Assembly: GCA_022113835.1 (NCBI GenBank)
Contig: JAILWY010000028.1
Coordinates: 3,286,001-3,350,000 of the forward strand
Direction: 5' to 3'
DNA: 64,000 nucleotides
DNA from: Atopsyche davidsoni
Taxonomy: Eukaryota > Arthropoda > Insecta > Trichoptera > Hydrobiosidae
The notes under the pieces are model-generated. The model was not told where the DNA came from. It did not search any database and saw only the letters and a list, made by a program, of their open reading frames with translations. This document shows, piece by piece, positions 1 through 8,424 of this stretch. The translations under genes and the position numbers were made by a program. Positions within the stretch are counted from its first letter, which is position 1. Each line of letters begins with the position of its first letter.

Positions 1-59
1 CATTCACAAAAAAAATTAACTCTCATTTTATTAGTTGATATTGGGAATTTTACAAATAC

Positions 60-550
60 CTTCCATAGAGAGGAGTCCTCTTCCAAACAGAGGGTCGACT
101 TCTTTATTCCCTATGCCCATGTGATCCTGGAAGTGGTCGAAGTCCTTGATGGCAATCTGCTTCAGCACCTCAAGGTCGCGCACCATCACCAGGGGACGCG
201 TGAACTGCATCAGCCCCACATACCTACAGAAATGCAATCCATGTCACAATCGACCTGCGCACCTGGTCCATCTTAAATCCATTGAGTCCTTTCACTCCTC
301 CTTGGGTTGCATAGTATTTTTGAACTTACTTTTCTTCGGGAAAGGCATTGTAGAGGCGTACGACGATGTCCTTGAAGTGTTCTTTCTGGAAGATGGTCCT
401 CAGTATGTTTCCTATGATGGGCATGCGGGTCGGGAGGGTCTTTATCCCACTGCGGGAGAAGACGCTAATCCTCCAGGTCCCGTAGGCGTACAGCGCGGCC
501 AGCAGCGTCCCCAGGAGGATGAGCACATCCCATACACCGAAGAACACCAT
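60..550 (-). CDS. CYP9-like: CYP9-like cytochrome P450, gene 1 (partial, cut by left edge)
   Basis: Two coding exons are visible, 550-330 and 223-60, giving the first 128 residues; the exons for the C helix, I helix, ExxR and haem loop would lie to the left of the window. The ATG directly follows a splice acceptor (TAG then ATG), so the 5' UTR must sit in an upstream exon. Residues about 6-22 form a hydrophobic membrane anchor, followed by a basic stretch and the proline hinge LPTRMPIIGN. Exon 1 ends in phase 2 and exon 2 in phase 1, as in every other gene here, with GT donors at 329-328 and 59-58. It is the closest relative of gene 2, which shares these exons and the upstream block. Truncation is due to the window edge, not decay. 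Confidence 0.9.
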
Positions 551-599
551 CTACTTCAGCCGCAGAATGTAAATAAGAATACGATGTTTTTATTTACAT

Positions 600-1010
600 A
601 CTTTATCCGCGATCTATATTTTTTTCGGTGAATCTCAACGACGGAGTGTATATCTGCGATTTGATGCATGCGTAGCAGGCCGCAAGGGTAAACATTGGCA
701 AGCATTCAGCAAGGCGTAAAACTTGATCACAGAAAGACAAAATCAGGGATAAGTCATTGCTTCAAAAAGCAGACCTTTTGATGTACGGAAATTTTTAATA
801 CTAAAACACTGTACAAGCAGCTGTTATATTATTTTTATATCTGATAACGTTAAAGAAGCACTCACATCGTCAGTTATCTAGAATCGTGCAACCTGCGCGG
901 GTCTCGGCTAGTACTGACTCCTCGCAGCTCCCGCGCAGTGCTCGCGGCCCTAAACCTGAAGCCTCAGGGGCGCGGAACCTTTGGAGGCAAGAGCCGGACT
1001 GCATCATGAA
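600..1010 (-). repeat. Upstream block duplicated between genes 1 and 2 (copy 1)
   Basis: This stretch matches 11450-11860 base for base over most of its length, including the GC-rich first exon and the AT-rich 5' UTR intron. It shows that genes 1 and 2 were duplicated together with their promoters. Confidence 0.8.
866..917 (-). promoter_or_regulatory. Putative transcription start and non-coding 5' exon of gene 1
   Basis: On the minus strand an arthropod initiator-like TCAGT (917-913) lies in a GC-rich patch and is followed by a strong splice donor, GAT|GTGAGTG, at 865-864. The next acceptor abuts the gene 1 ATG at 550. The same arrangement is found upstream of genes 2 and 3. The start site is inferred from motif and conservation only. 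Confidence 0.5.
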
Positions 1011-1059
1011 AATTACTTGCATTACTGCTACAATACATTGGTATTAGAAACTGGCATCC

Positions 1060-1860
1060 ATGGTTATCAGAGCTTAATGAGAAATTTTGGTAACCTTAAT
1101 GACACAATAAAATCAAATTAACATATTCGCTCGCAACGCGGTTCTCAATAATACCACGAAATTTTTCATGTGTTTTATAAAATATGGAGTGAATCTACAT
1201 ATATATTATATTGTGATGCCTACCGTCCGAGTTCTTGTGACGATCTTGGCAATAAGACGCGAGAACTGATTACCTCGGACTTGTTGAAAAAATTATTTGA
1301 ATGCATAATGCAAGCATAATGTGAATTCCTACCTGTGGTAGATTCGTATAAATTATATTGACTGTCTCTGCATCTCTGGGGCGTCCTGCTCCATGGAGTT
1401 GGCTCCTGCTTCACGCCGTTGACTTCCTCCTTAGTTTAGTCTCCGAGCTCTTCTCGGTCACCGCCGCAGCTTCCCTGAAAGCCTCTTCAGACTCCAGGAC
1501 AACGATCACTGCCTCCATAGCTTTCAAAGCATCATCGCCACTGATGCCCAAAACACCTTGTGACGTCTACAATCAAAACCGATGTGAATATCTAGGTAAC
1601 ATGGCCACCGCCAAGGCCCATAAACCACACATAGTAATCAGAATATATAAGAAAACTATACACGCATGGGATATAAAAATAAACGAGACAATTTAAACAA
1701 ACAAGCGCCGAAAACGCATCAGTAAGCAAAGCAGGTTTTTTCGACTTTTTCACGATCTCCATATCGCAGAAGTCCTTCTCCAGGTCGCACACGGAGCTCG
1801 ACCTGCTGCCGCTTCTTCTCGGGCTCTCCTCCATGACTGCTGGACGAGGGACTACGGTAT
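1060..1860 (-). repeat. Repeat unit R, copy 1, with coding-like segments of unknown origin
   Basis: A block of about 0.8 kb that recurs at about 13950-14670 and 14865-15580. On the minus strand a segment at about 1570-1427 opens after a plausible acceptor (TTGATTGTAG) and encodes a conserved stretch with the core DDALKAMEAVIVVLE, ending in a stop. A second minus-strand ORF, 1834-1592, starts MEESPRRSGSRSSS and contains a strongly hydrophobic stretch; only this copy keeps it open. I do not recognise the protein. It may be an old gene carried along with the P450 duplications, or part of a transposable element. Confidence 0.5.
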
Positions 1861-1899
1861 TTTATACTTCAAAATATATATTTTAAAAATATTAATTTA

Positions 1900-2187
1900 T
1901 ATACATGTGTCCAAAAGGAGTATCGTTATTGCGATATGCTGCGAAAATTTTTGGGTCCAGAGTTGCAGGAGTTTTAAGGCTTCACGTGGTTCCAACAAGA
2001 CTTCAACAAGTTCCACTTGCCATACATCCGATCAATCCATTGAAACTGCTAACGAATTATTCCCTAATAAGGTCATTTCACGTAGAGGTAACTTCATTAA
2101 AAAAACAATAAAAAAATAGTTGATTACTAGTAGTTTTTGTTTTACTGAACTAACAAATACCCGATGCTCTCTTTGGACACTCTGTAT
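1900..2187. mobile_element. Mariner-type MITE or deleted mariner
   Basis: Imperfect terminal inverted repeats face each other: TACATGTGTCCAAAAGGA at the left and CTCTTTGGACACTCTGTA at the right, resembling the tacaGGGTGTCCCAAA ends of insect mariners, beside TA dinucleotides. Internally, 2050-2080 is identical to 13341-13371, next to a mariner transposase relic. It has no intact ORF. Confidence 0.55.
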
Positions 2188-2558
2188 ATATATATATATA
2201 ATTTTAAAGCATTTAACTAATAGAAAAGTTGTTACGATATCTATGAACATTGCTATCACAAAACTTTTATGTAAAATGTAAATAAATTTCAATAAAACAT
2301 AACATTATTCATTTATAGTAACGGTATAAAAAAATTGGTTTTTGAATATGATTTACAATATTTATATTAAATTAGGTGGTTTTTTATACATTATTGGCGA
2401 CGGCTACCAGATTTATTCTCTCGCGGAGACGCTGGCAGTCGGTTTACTTCTTCGGCTTCAGCATATGAATTCGCCAAGGTTCATACGCTAGCAGTGGACT
2501 GTATTATCATTCATTTTGACACTTTATTTTCGTTTAAACTTTTATTCAAGCTTCAAAA
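2188..2558. other. Intergenic stretch left of the LTR element
   Basis: It starts with a short TA microsatellite and AT-rich DNA. A more GC-balanced piece at 2392-2558 begins TATTGGCGACGGC. That piece is not present at the inner end of the right LTR, so I keep it outside the element, although it could be a remnant of another LTR insertion. No gene seen. Confidence 0.4.
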
Positions 2559-3338
2559 AACATAGATTACAATTTAACCTTAATGTGATATTAAAACAAG
2601 TTACATTAACACTTGAATTTACTTTTAAAAACACTTTGACCGATAACTGGGTCGTTTAATTTCACTTTTAAACATTTAAACGACAGCCACGCGATCCTGC
2701 ATGGATGTCGGAGTATCTTCGCTCCCGGGCAGCGTCGCCCCGTGGAGTCAAATCGAGAACTTTTCTATTTCACTTCTTAACTTTTTAACGACAGCCACGC
2801 GATCCTGCATGGATGTCGGAGTATCCTTGCTCCCGGGCAGCGTCACCCCGTGGAGTCAAATCTAATACTTTTTAATTTCACTTTTCAACATTTTAACGAC
2901 AACCACGCGATCCTGCATGGTTGTCGGAGTATCCTTGCTCCCAGGCAGCGTCACCCCTTGGAGTCAAATTCAATACTGCCCCCTTGAGGGGCTGGGTGGT
3001 TCTTATCCCGTTGGAACGTCCGGCCGCCCGGGTGGCGGGCCGTGTTTAAAAACAATAGAACCCAGATCAGGCTTTCGGCACGTATGTCCGGACTGACTCT
3101 GGAAACAATCATAAACCTACCCGAGCGGCGTCATATACATTGCAAATTCAAAGGTAACGCGGCGGTCCCTTTAGGAGCAATAATCATAAAATCTTCCCCC
3201 GGCCGAAGATATCCATGTCGTCCGTGGGAGCGGGGCCTGAGCCTCCAGGCGCCGTCCCGGCGGCTGCTTTAAACTAATCTTTTCAAAGTTAATATTTATT
3301 CTAAAGGAATTGAAACTATGATCGCGTTGCCAACATAC
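2559..3338 (-). repeat. 3' LTR of the gag-only element
   Basis: Left copy of the 780-bp direct repeat. It contains three tandem 108-bp units. A short polypurine tract (GCTGGGG on the minus strand) lies immediately before its TGTTGG start, as expected for the 3' LTR. A 76-codon plus-strand ORF inside it is identical in both LTRs only because the LTRs are, and is antisense to the element. Confidence 0.85.
2657..2980 (-). repeat. Three 108-bp tandem repeats inside the 3' LTR
   Basis: The string CGACAGCCACGCGATCCTGC or a close variant begins at 2681, 2789 and 2897, an exact 108-base spacing. Each unit can fold a hairpin with arms starting CGACA and ending TGTCG. The same array lies at 6950-7273 in the 5' LTR. 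It is probably a regulatory or RNA-structure element of the LTR; its function is not known to me. Confidence 0.8.
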
Positions 3339-3755
3339 CCCAGCACATAAAACATTAGTTTTATCAAATACTAATTAGCAACACGATCAATCAACGATCC
3401 GAACTACGCATGGTGTGTTCAGTTTTCTCTCTGGAAGGTTCCGCTGGCGCGCGGATGGTGCTGGCACTGCGAAGCAACGTTCGATGCAATCGGAACGCTC
3501 TCTGTTGTCTCTGTGGATGTGGCGTCCTCTCATGAGTCCGGGCAGTGCAGCCCGCGGCGGCAGGGCGGCAGAGGAGGGCCTCAGGGCAGCGTGGCCCGGG
3601 CGGTCGCGGCGAAGGCGGCGACAAGAGCCCAGGGCGGTGAGGCGCAGCCGGGCAGGCGGGCAGGTAGCCGGCGCAGCAGTTAGGCCGGCGTTGAAGCAAA
3701 GCGTTTGTCCGTACGCTTTGTTTCCAACAAATGTCATTTAGGCGTCGGTACACCC
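3339..3755 (-). other. GC-rich 3' untranslated tail of the LTR element
   Basis: Lies between the stop of the Gag-like ORF and the 3' LTR. About 3540-3680 is very GC-rich and low in complexity. Short ORFs occur on both strands, but none shows a recognisable domain. In autonomous relatives pol would occupy this side of gag; here it is replaced by this short tail. Confidence 0.55.
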
Positions 3756-6752
3756 TCAGCAGGGCACCGGGCTCTCGGTACAATGCACATTTCGATTGTA
3801 CAATAATTTCGATGCAGCTCTGCGTGCTTTGCGCAATTTATGTATGCCAAGCAAGACGCAGATATGAGGGTACCAGCTCTCCACATCTGAGGGAGGTGGT
3901 TTATCTTGGGGCGGTGTGATTGTCTTGTACCCTGGGTCCAGCCCTTTCGGCTGCGGTACGACGTGAGCGCAGTCGAGGCTATTGAACCCGACATTAGCTG
4001 TTCGATAGTTATTTTTTGTTAATAACTCTTCGAATGAATTTTCATACGAAATTTCGTTTAATGCGTTTTTAACGTACGCAATCTCGTGCGGCCTCATAAC
4101 ATTTATAAGCAATAGCAATTCTTGCATTATCGTGGGCGAAATATCTACACCTTTCATGGGGTAGCTCGACCAGTCAGTTTCTTGATCGTGAGGCATCATC
4201 GATGGCTCCTTCACGGGCAAGATTTCTTTCATAAAATTTGCATGACGCGCTATCTTAGGCGGCGTCGGGATGCATTTAATCGGCTGTGTATTATACAGCG
4301 GTGCGGGCGCGAATTCCGCGGGGTCACTCGTCCAGCTACCTTCAGCGGAGTGCGGCGTCGGGACGTCACAGGTTGCCAGCGCAGCCAGAAGAGGTGCAGG
4401 CGGCGGCTCTCCGACTGGCGCGGCGTCATCAGGAGGAGCGTCTCGGCCCGCCAGTTGGGGCGGCTTCGAGACGTCTCGGGTTGCCCGCGCAGTCAGGAGA
4501 GGTGCAGGCGGCGGCTCTCCGACTGGCTCGGCGTCGTCAGGTGGAGCCTCTCGACTCGCCAGTTGAGGCGGCGTCGAGACGACTCGGGTTGCCCGCGCAG
4601 TCAGGAGAGGTGCAGGCGGCGGCTCTCCGACTGGCGCGGCATCATCAGGAGGAGCATCTTGACCCGCCAGTTGGGGCGGCGTCGAGACGTCTCGGGTTGC
4701 CCGCGCAGTCAGGAGAGGTGCAGGCGGCGGCTCTCCGACTGGCGCGGCATCATCAGGAGGAGCATCTCGACCCGCCAGTTGGGGCGGCGTCGAGACGTCT
4801 CGGGTTGCCCGCGCAGCCAGGAGAGGTGCAGGTGGCGGCTCTCCGACTGGCGCGGCGTCATCAGGAGGAGCATCTCGACCCGCCAGTTGGGGCGGCGTCG
4901 AGACGTCTCGGGTTGCCCGCGCAGTCAGGAGAGGTGCAGGCGGCGGCTCTCCGACTGGCGTGGCGTCAACGGTGGGGGCGCCTCGACCCGCCAGTTTGGG
5001 CGGCGCCAGGACGTCGTGGGTTGCCAGCGCAGCCAGAAGAGGTGCAGATGGCGGCTCTTTGGCTAGCGTGGTGGCAACGGTGGGGACGCCCCAGCCCGCC
5101 AGTTTGGGCGGCGTCGGGGGCGGCGCTGTCCGCGGCATCGCGGGAGGCGCTTTCATGGGCGCCATCAATTGCGGCGACTTGCGCTGCACCGGCGTGGTGG
5201 GCGATTTTTCGGTCATCGAGATTTCTGCATCGCGGCGCTCCAGTTTGGACGGCGCCGGGACGCTGCGGGCCATTTGCACGGCATGCAAAGGCTTGGGCGG
5301 AATCATTATGCATTCCGCTATTTTACTCGAATAGCCATTTTCTCGAGGACGCAGCTTCATGGGCGGCTCCTCGGCTGTCGAGATTTCTTTCCTTGGGTTT
5401 ACATTTTCTCGAATAGAACTTTCAGTTTGTAATTCTTCAAGCTCTGCTTCGAGAAGTGTTGATTTTGGTTGCCGTATTTTTTCAGCATATTGCATATGAA
5501 GTAAGCGGTTGTGCGGTAGCTTACAACTATTTATCCCGCAGGGCGGTTTTTCACATTGATTACAGCTGTGACCTTTTTTCAAGCAGCAAAGGCAAACGTG
5601 ATCCTTACGTGCCCATTTGTTGCGATCGTAAATTGACCTTTGTAGAAAGTCTTTGCATTTCGTTATGTTATGATTTGTGCGTTCGCAATATACGCAGATA
5701 ACCGTTATATCGGTCTTAATCTTTTCTCGGACTGTGGCGCGTGCCGAGTCTATTGTCCTTTCTTGGGTATACGATTTTATACCTGACATGTTTGCCGTGT
5801 GAACCGTTTGTTGCATGGGGCGCATAAATTCCTCACAATACTTTGTTAGCGGTACGGGCTTCGGTTTGTATGTTTGGCTGACATATCGGGCCGCCTGCTG
5901 GTTTAGCAGCGGCATCGGCGTAATTTTTATAAATTCCACAATTTCACTCGACCAGCCATTTTCTTGAGGATGCAGCTTCAGCGGCGACTCCTCGGCCGTC
6001 GGGATTTCATTCGTTGGGGCGTCTCGACGCACGTGTCTGAGCGGCGAGACGCTTCGGGCCGGCCGTATCCTATGCGGCGGCGTGCGCGGAGTCTGGCTCT
6101 CCGCAACTTCACTCGACAACCCGTTAACATGAGGGTGCAGCTCCTCGGGTGTCGATATTTCATTCATGTTGACATCGCGGCGCACTGGTTTGAACGGCGC
6201 CGGGACGCTGCGGGCCATTTGCACGGCATGCAAAGGCTCAGGCGGAATCTTTATGTATTCCGCTATTTCACTCGAACCGCCATTTTCTCGAGGATGCAGG
6301 TTTGGCGGTGACTTTTTTTGTGCGTCAAAGAGTGCTAGCTTCATTTTTTCTTTCATATTTATTAATTTTAATCGAGAATTTAAGGTTTCTTCCTGTATTT
6401 TTGCATTTTCTTGCTGAATTTTCGCATTTTCTTGCTGAATTTTTGCTATTTCTTCTTGAATTTTCAGCTTCTCTTCTTCGGCTTCAAACAAGATCTGAAG
6501 CCTCTCCGCCATTTTGACTGAGTGGGCGGTACCACTTATTGATGATCGGCAGCTTAACGCAGGGGTGCGGACGCCCTCGGGTACCATTTCACCCGTATGC
6601 ACTAACCTGAGTCTTTCAGCTGCAGCGACGATGGTCTGTGATGACGACGAGGCGATGGTTGTCGGGTCGGCCGTCGTATAATCCTTTTCCTGACTTCTGG
6701 CAGCTTCTGAACGCGTAACTACCATTTTGATTGTTGCTAATTCTGGCTTCAA
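3756..6752 (-). CDS. Gag-like polyprotein of a BEL/Pao-type element, with proline-rich repeats
   Basis: 998 codons, uninterrupted. Residues about 78-130 form a glutamine/glutamate-rich coiled coil with the repeated unit ENAKIQQ. Residues about 350-420 hold zinc knuckles of the BEL/Pao pattern: CVYCERTNHNITKC, then CLCCLKKGHSCNQC, then CGINSCKLPHNRLLH. A loose repeat of about 50 residues with the core LHAVQMARSVPAP occurs on both sides of the knuckles. Residues about 550-800 are seven 36-residue proline/alanine repeats. I see no capsid-type domain and no enzyme. A nucleic-acid-binding structural protein of a retrotransposon particle is the likely role. The second ATG at 6725 is an alternative start. 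Base composition is far more GC-rich than the surroundings. Confidence 0.8.
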   Translation of the reverse strand: MKPELATIKMVVTRSEAARSQEKDYTTADPTTIASSSSQTIVAAAERLRLVHTGEMVPEGVRTPALSCRSSISGTAHSVKMAERLQILFEAEEEKLKIQEEIAKIQQENAKIQQENAKIQEETLNSRLKLINMKEKMKLALFDAQKKSPPNLHPRENGGSSEIAEYIKIPPEPLHAVQMARSVPAPFKPVRRDVNMNEISTPEELHPHVNGLSSEVAESQTPRTPPHRIRPARSVSPLRHVRRDAPTNEIPTAEESPLKLHPQENGWSSEIVEFIKITPMPLLNQQAARYVSQTYKPKPVPLTKYCEEFMRPMQQTVHTANMSGIKSYTQERTIDSARATVREKIKTDITVICVYCERTNHNITKCKDFLQRSIYDRNKWARKDHVCLCCLKKGHSCNQCEKPPCGINSCKLPHNRLLHMQYAEKIRQPKSTLLEAELEELQTESSIRENVNPRKEISTAEEPPMKLRPRENGYSSKIAECIMIPPKPLHAVQMARSVPAPSKLERRDAEISMTEKSPTTPVQRKSPQLMAPMKAPPAMPRTAPPPTPPKLAGWGVPTVATTLAKEPPSAPLLAALATHDVLAPPKLAGRGAPTVDATPVGEPPPAPLLTARATRDVSTPPQLAGRDAPPDDAAPVGEPPPAPLLAARATRDVSTPPQLAGRDAPPDDAAPVGEPPPAPLLTARATRDVSTPPQLAGQDAPPDDAAPVGEPPPAPLLTARATRVVSTPPQLASREAPPDDAEPVGEPPPAPLLTARATRDVSKPPQLAGRDAPPDDAAPVGEPPPAPLLAALATCDVPTPHSAEGSWTSDPAEFAPAPLYNTQPIKCIPTPPKIARHANFMKEILPVKEPSMMPHDQETDWSSYPMKGVDISPTIMQELLLLINVMRPHEIAYVKNALNEISYENSFEELLTKNNYRTANVGFNSLDCAHVVPQPKGLDPGYKTITPPQDKPPPSDVESWYPHICVLLGIHKLRKARRAASKLLYNRNVHCTESPVPC
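4350..5105 (-). repeat. Seven tandem 108-nt (36-residue) repeats within the Gag-like ORF
   Basis: Units follow the pattern LAGRDAPPDDAAPVGEPPPA then PLLTARATRDVSTPPQ. The marker GAGACG recurs at 4468, 4576 and 4684, confirming a 108-base period. The middle units are nearly identical and the outer ones diverge, the usual mark of unequal exchange. The unit length is a multiple of three, so copy-number change keeps the frame. Confidence 0.85.
5555..5591. repeat. Source copy of a 37-bp duplicated gag segment
   Basis: This 37-bp stretch, within the zinc-knuckle coding part, is repeated without mismatch at 6815-6851, between the primer-binding-like site and the 5' LTR. Confidence 0.9.
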
Positions 6753-6793
6753 CTTCTGGATTCAAATCCAGCATTCATAAGTCACTGGTTTAG

Positions 6794-6812
6794 ATCCGGC
6801 TCGAATGGACCA
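6794..6812 (-). promoter_or_regulatory. Putative tRNA primer-binding site
   Basis: On the minus strand the sequence TGGTCCATTCGAGCCGGAT is complementary to a tRNA 3' end of the form ...CCGGCTCGAATGGACCA and resembles a tRNA-Tyr acceptor end with one extra base. It lies 39 bases inside the 5' LTR, further than usual, because the duplicated gag segment intervenes. Confidence 0.5.
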
Positions 6813-6814
6813 AT

Positions 6815-6851
6815 ATTGATTACAGCTGTGACCTTTTTTCAAGCAGCAAAG
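6815..6851. repeat. Ectopic copy of the 37-bp gag segment
   Basis: Identical to 5555-5591 and directly abutting the LTR repeat that starts at 6852. It displaces the primer-binding-like site from the LTR edge. A template switch during reverse transcription would produce this. Confidence 0.85.
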
Positions 6852-7631
6852 AACATAGATTACAATTTAACCTTAATGTGATATTAAAACAAGTTACATT
6901 AACACTTGAATTTACTTTTAAAAACACTTTGACCGATAACTGGGTCGTTTAATTTCACTTTTAAACATTTAAACGACAGCCACGCGATCCTGCATGGATG
7001 TCGGAGTATCTTCGCTCCCGGGCAGCGTCGCCCCGTGGAGTCAAATCGAGAACTTTTCTATTTCACTTCTTAACTTTTTAACGACAGCCACGCGATCCTG
7101 CATGGATGTCGGAGTATCCTTGCTCCCGGGCAGCGTCACCCCGTGGAGTCAAATCTAATACTTTTTAATTTCACTTTTCAACATTTTAACGACAACCACG
7201 CGATCCTGCATGGTTGTCGGAGTATCCTTGCTCCCAGGCAGCGTCACCCCTTGGAGTCAAATTCAATACTGCCCCCTTGAGGGGCTGGGTGGTTCTTATC
7301 CCGTTGGAACGTCCGGCCGCCCGGGTGGCGGGCCGTGTTTAAAAACAATAGAACCCAGATCAGGCTTTCGGCACGTATGTCCGGACTGACTCTGGAAACA
7401 ATCATAAACCTACCCGAGCGGCGTCATATACATTGCAAATTCAAAGGTAACGCGGCGGTCCCTTTAGGAGCAATAATCATAAAATCTTCCCCCGGCCGAA
7501 GATATCCATGTCGTCCGTGGGAGCGGGGCCTGAGCCTCCAGGCGCCGTCCCGGCGGCTGCTTTAAACTAATCTTTTCAAAGTTAATATTTATTCTAAAGG
7601 AATTGAAACTATGATCGCGTTGCCAACATAC
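6852..7631 (-). repeat. 5' LTR of the gag-only element
   Basis: Right copy of the 780-bp direct repeat, at constant offset from 2559-3338, carrying the same three 108-bp units (6950-7273). As the upstream LTR for the minus-strand ORF it should carry the promoter of the element. Confidence 0.85.
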
Positions 7632-8424
7632 ATGAAAGCAAATTCTGACTGATTAGATTATGAATGTCAATAATGCTAAATTCAGATAACACACAAAAAA
7701 AAACCTGAAAGTCTGGTTAATCTGGGATTACTTAATTGATAACAATTGCATAACGCATTATAAAATTATTACTGTTATTGCCTAATATTTTGATTTAAAC
7801 CGTGTGACGTATTTAACACCTTGGAGAGCTCGGACGTAAGGTTTTTTTTTTTTTTAGGTGTTTCCTCACTTTTATATATTATAACGATATATGTAATTAA
7901 TTACACATTGTATAATATTTTAAATTAACTGCCATGACCCGCCATGACACTTACATCAAATTAACTAATTTATTGGCTTGTATGAGTTCGTTTTGTTTTT
8001 ATTGCGATAAAATATTTCACAATTTTTTGTGGCTGTTGATATGCTTCAATTATCATGTCTGATAAGCGAATAGCTTGTTAAAAGTGATATCGCAGAGAGT
8101 AAGCGGTTAGTAGCAAATTAAGCATCGCGGCCGTGTCAAGTTTGGCTCATATCCGGTATTTATAATACACCCAGAGCGTCATCCTGAAAAAATCATTCAA
8201 TGATACAACAATGTGACAACAGTGTTTTTGTGTGTTTTCATATAAATTATAAATAAAAATCGATACATATTAAATCACTCTATTTTAAAAAAATTATTGA
8301 TGACTGATTATATAAACATTATCTATATTAAACAATTTGGTTATGTCCTATTTTTTGTTAACAAAGCAAACGTGACTTCTAGGAGCTAATTTCAATATGA
8401 GAAAAGTACTAAAGAGTGTTGAAT
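7632..8424. other. AT-rich intergenic DNA between the LTR element and gene 2
   Basis: No gene, repeat or motif that I can support; there are a homopolymer T run near 7840 and general AT richness. It holds the 3' flank of gene 2, but I see no close AATAAA on the minus strand. Confidence 0.6.

Larger units (their letters stand above)
2559..7631 (-). mobile_element. Non-autonomous BEL/Pao-like LTR retrotransposon, gag-only
   Basis: Two direct repeats, 2559-3338 and 6852-7631, keep a constant 4293-base offset over 780 bases with no difference that I could see. They enclose a minus-strand primer-binding-like site, one long Gag-like ORF and a GC-rich tail. Read on the minus strand the LTR begins TGTTGGCAACGCG, a BEL/Pao-like start. 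No protease, reverse transcriptase, RNase H or integrase is encoded, so it must borrow these from a relative. The seemingly identical LTRs point to a very recent insertion or to homogenisation. The exact outer left end is uncertain, because no clean target-site duplication pairs with the right flank. Confidence 0.85.

Noticed and set aside
2387..2391. TACAT at 2387-2391 and 7629-7633 as a target-site duplication of the LTR element
   Set aside because: It would put 167 extra bases into the left LTR that are absent from the right one. Five bases in AT-rich DNA match easily by chance.
3042..3272. 76-codon ORF, identical at 7335-7565
   Set aside because: It lies inside both LTRs and is identical only because the LTRs are; it runs antisense to the element and has no recognised domain.
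4122..5416. Long plus-strand ORFs (314 and 376 codons) rich in Arg, Gln and Ala
   Set aside because: They are antisense to the Gag-like ORF. Their length follows from the 108-nt repeat being open in several frames.
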